NCBI GenBank assembly: GCA_965208975.1
Contig: CBDBQH010000003.1
Location: 868,001-932,000 of the forward strand
Length of the DNA stretch: 64,000 nucleotides
DNA from: G963663315 sp965208975
GTDB lineage: Bacteria > Pseudomonadota > Gammaproteobacteria > Arenicellales > Poriferihabitantaceae
Direction of reading: 5' to 3'
Made by a program: the position numbers and the translations under genes. The notes under the pieces are model-generated. The model saw only the letters and a list, made by a program, of their open reading frames with translations. It made no database searches and was not told the origin of the DNA. Of this stretch, positions 63,020 to 64,000 are shown one piece after another (positions within the stretch are counted from its first letter, which is position 1; the number at the start of each line of letters is the position of its first letter).

Positions 63020-64000
63020 ATGAAACTGGCATTCTGTCTGTTCCGGTATTTCCCTTGGTCTGGCCTTGCGCGGGATTTCCTGCGGGTCGCACAGGAATGC
63101 CACAAGCGCGGTCATGAAGCGCAGGTTTATACCCGTGAATGGCAGGGAGATCGGCCAGCCGCAATCCCGATCAACGTGCTGAAAGTTTCGGCTCTTGCCA
63201 ACCATACCCGGAACAAGTTGTTTTATCAGCAGTTCAGGGAAGTAACCGCCCGTCAGCATTTTGACGCGATTATTGGCTTTAACAAGATGCCCGGACTAGA
63301 CCTGTATTATTGTGCGGACGTTTGCTATGCCAGCCGGGCCAGGCGCCATGGCTCGCTGTACCAGTGGATAAGCCCGCGTTTCCGTCATTTTCAGTCTTAT
63401 GAACGAGCCGTTTTTGACATCCAGGCATCCACCACCATCCTGTCGCTTTCAGACCATGCCAAGGGTGTGTATCAACAATGCTACGGCACCCCGGAAAGTC
63501 GATTCAGGCCAGTACCCCCGAATCTCGATATCAGGCAGAAACCCTGGCATCGCCCTGCCGCCGCGCGCCACAAGAAACGCGCAGAGCTTGGGCTGGAAGA
63601 TCACCAGTCCCTGCTTTTGTTTATTGGCTCCGGTTTCAAGGGAAAAGGTCTTGATCGCGCCATCAAGTCAATGGCCGCGTTGCCCGAAGCGCTTCGTCAG
63701 GACACCGTGATGCTGGTCGTCGGACAGGACAAGGCAACCCGCTATCAGCGACTCGCGAGCCGCTCCGGTCTGGCCGGAAAAGTCCGCTTCCTCGGTGGCC
63801 GGGATGACGTTGTGGAACTGATGGCCGCGAGTGACCTGCTGATCCACCCGGCGCGGGAGGAAAATACCGGGTCTGTACTGATCGAAGCCGTGGCATCCGG
63901 ACTGCCGGTTCTGGTTACCGATGTATGCGGTTATGCGCACCATATTGCCGACGCGCAAGCGGGTATCGTTTCAGGCTCACCCTTTGTACAGCAACAATTC
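63020..64000 (+). CDS. waaG: WaaG-like LPS core glucosyltransferase, partial
   Basis: Runs off the right edge; 327 codons are visible from ATG 63020 (MKLAFCLFRYFPWSGLARDF). An in-frame ATG at 62993, overlapping the galE stop, is the alternative. GT4 family: an N-terminal Gly-rich start, LFIGSGFKGKGLDRAI near 203-218 in the donor-binding half, and the EX7E motif in EENTGSVLIEAVASG near 287-301. It adds the first outer-core glucose to heptose of LPS. Follows galE, fitting an LPS cluster. Confidence 0.85.
   Translation, partial: MKLAFCLFRYFPWSGLARDFLRVAQECHKRGHEAQVYTREWQGDRPAAIPINVLKVSALANHTRNKLFYQQFREVTARQHFDAIIGFNKMPGLDLYYCADVCYASRARRHGSLYQWISPRFRHFQSYERAVFDIQASTTILSLSDHAKGVYQQCYGTPESRFRPVPPNLDIRQKPWHRPAAARHKKRAELGLEDHQSLLLFIGSGFKGKGLDRAIKSMAALPEALRQDTVMLVVGQDKATRYQRLASRSGLAGKVRFLGGRDDVVELMAASDLLIHPAREENTGSVLIEAVASGLPVLVTDVCGYAHHIADAQAGIVSGSPFVQQQF

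Overview
The window looks like chromosomal DNA of a Gram-negative proteobacterium, most likely a gammaproteobacterium. The evidence is gene order: parC, glyQ-glyS-gmhB-plsC, dsbD/fxsA/groES-groEL, and uvrC-pgsA followed by tRNA-Gly/Cys/Leu (the uvrC-pgsA-glyW-cysT-leuZ order known from enterics). There are also several LPS genes (gmhB, two LPS-kinase-like proteins, galE, a WaaG-like glycosyltransferase). Two features are less typical of the group: an EF-P that by eye resembles alphaproteobacterial EF-P, and a corrinoid C1-transfer operon of the type seen in marine alphaproteobacteria. No species can be named.

Layout. 1-1.4 kb: end of an isopropylmalate/isocitrate dehydrogenase family gene and a fatty acid hydroxylase/sterol desaturase. 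1.4-5 kb: a Calx-beta/outer-membrane barrel protein behind a tetranucleotide (AGCC)10 tract, set in dispersed GC-rich repeats. 5-12.8 kb: minus-strand run of katG, a phosphoribosyltransferase and a corrinoid methyl-transfer module (corrinoid protein, DUF1638, PF13769-like protein, methyl-THF:corrinoid methyltransferase, ferredoxin-ASKHA activator). 12.8-14.1 kb: a Bcr/CflA-type drug exporter. 14.3-28 kb: a visibly A/T-richer defence and mobile island. It holds a small RHH-like ORF, then a compact operon of Zn-ribbon DNA methylase, PD-(D/E)XK nuclease, SIR2 protein and HerA ATPase. After that come a transposase remnant, an AAA-WYL pair, a retropepsin-like protease, vapBC, and a DUF262/DUF1524 nuclease gene broken by one amber codon. 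28.1-29.8 kb: an IS1380-family element. 30-34.8 kb: a haloacid dehalogenase, three tRNAs, pgsA, uvrC, efp and a DUF1640-like protein. 34.8-42.2 kb: a second, giant (about 1950 aa) Calx-beta/barrel protein with its own (AGCC)18 tract and repeat-rich flanks. 42.3-53.4 kb: minus-strand housekeeping genes (plsC, gmhB, mazG-like, glyS, glyQ, pgi-type isomerase, LPS kinase, purC, parC, moaB). 53.5-64 kb: moaD-moaE, a TlpA-like thioredoxin, dsbD, fxsA, a kinase-like protein, CIRCE-controlled groES-groEL, a TPR protein, galE and a partial waaG.

The two strongest signals are these. First, the five-gene module at 14.3-21.1 kb combines an R-M-like methylase/nuclease pair with a SIR2-HerA pair. It recalls the SIR2-HerA (Nezha) abortive-infection system, but I do not recognise this exact combination. 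Second, the two paralogous surface-protein loci are each preceded by an (AGCC)n tract. A leader ORF with a good Shine-Dalgarno runs into each tract and can be joined in frame to the surface protein only when the copy number is 2 modulo 3. The present counts (10 and 18) put both loci in the OFF register of that model.
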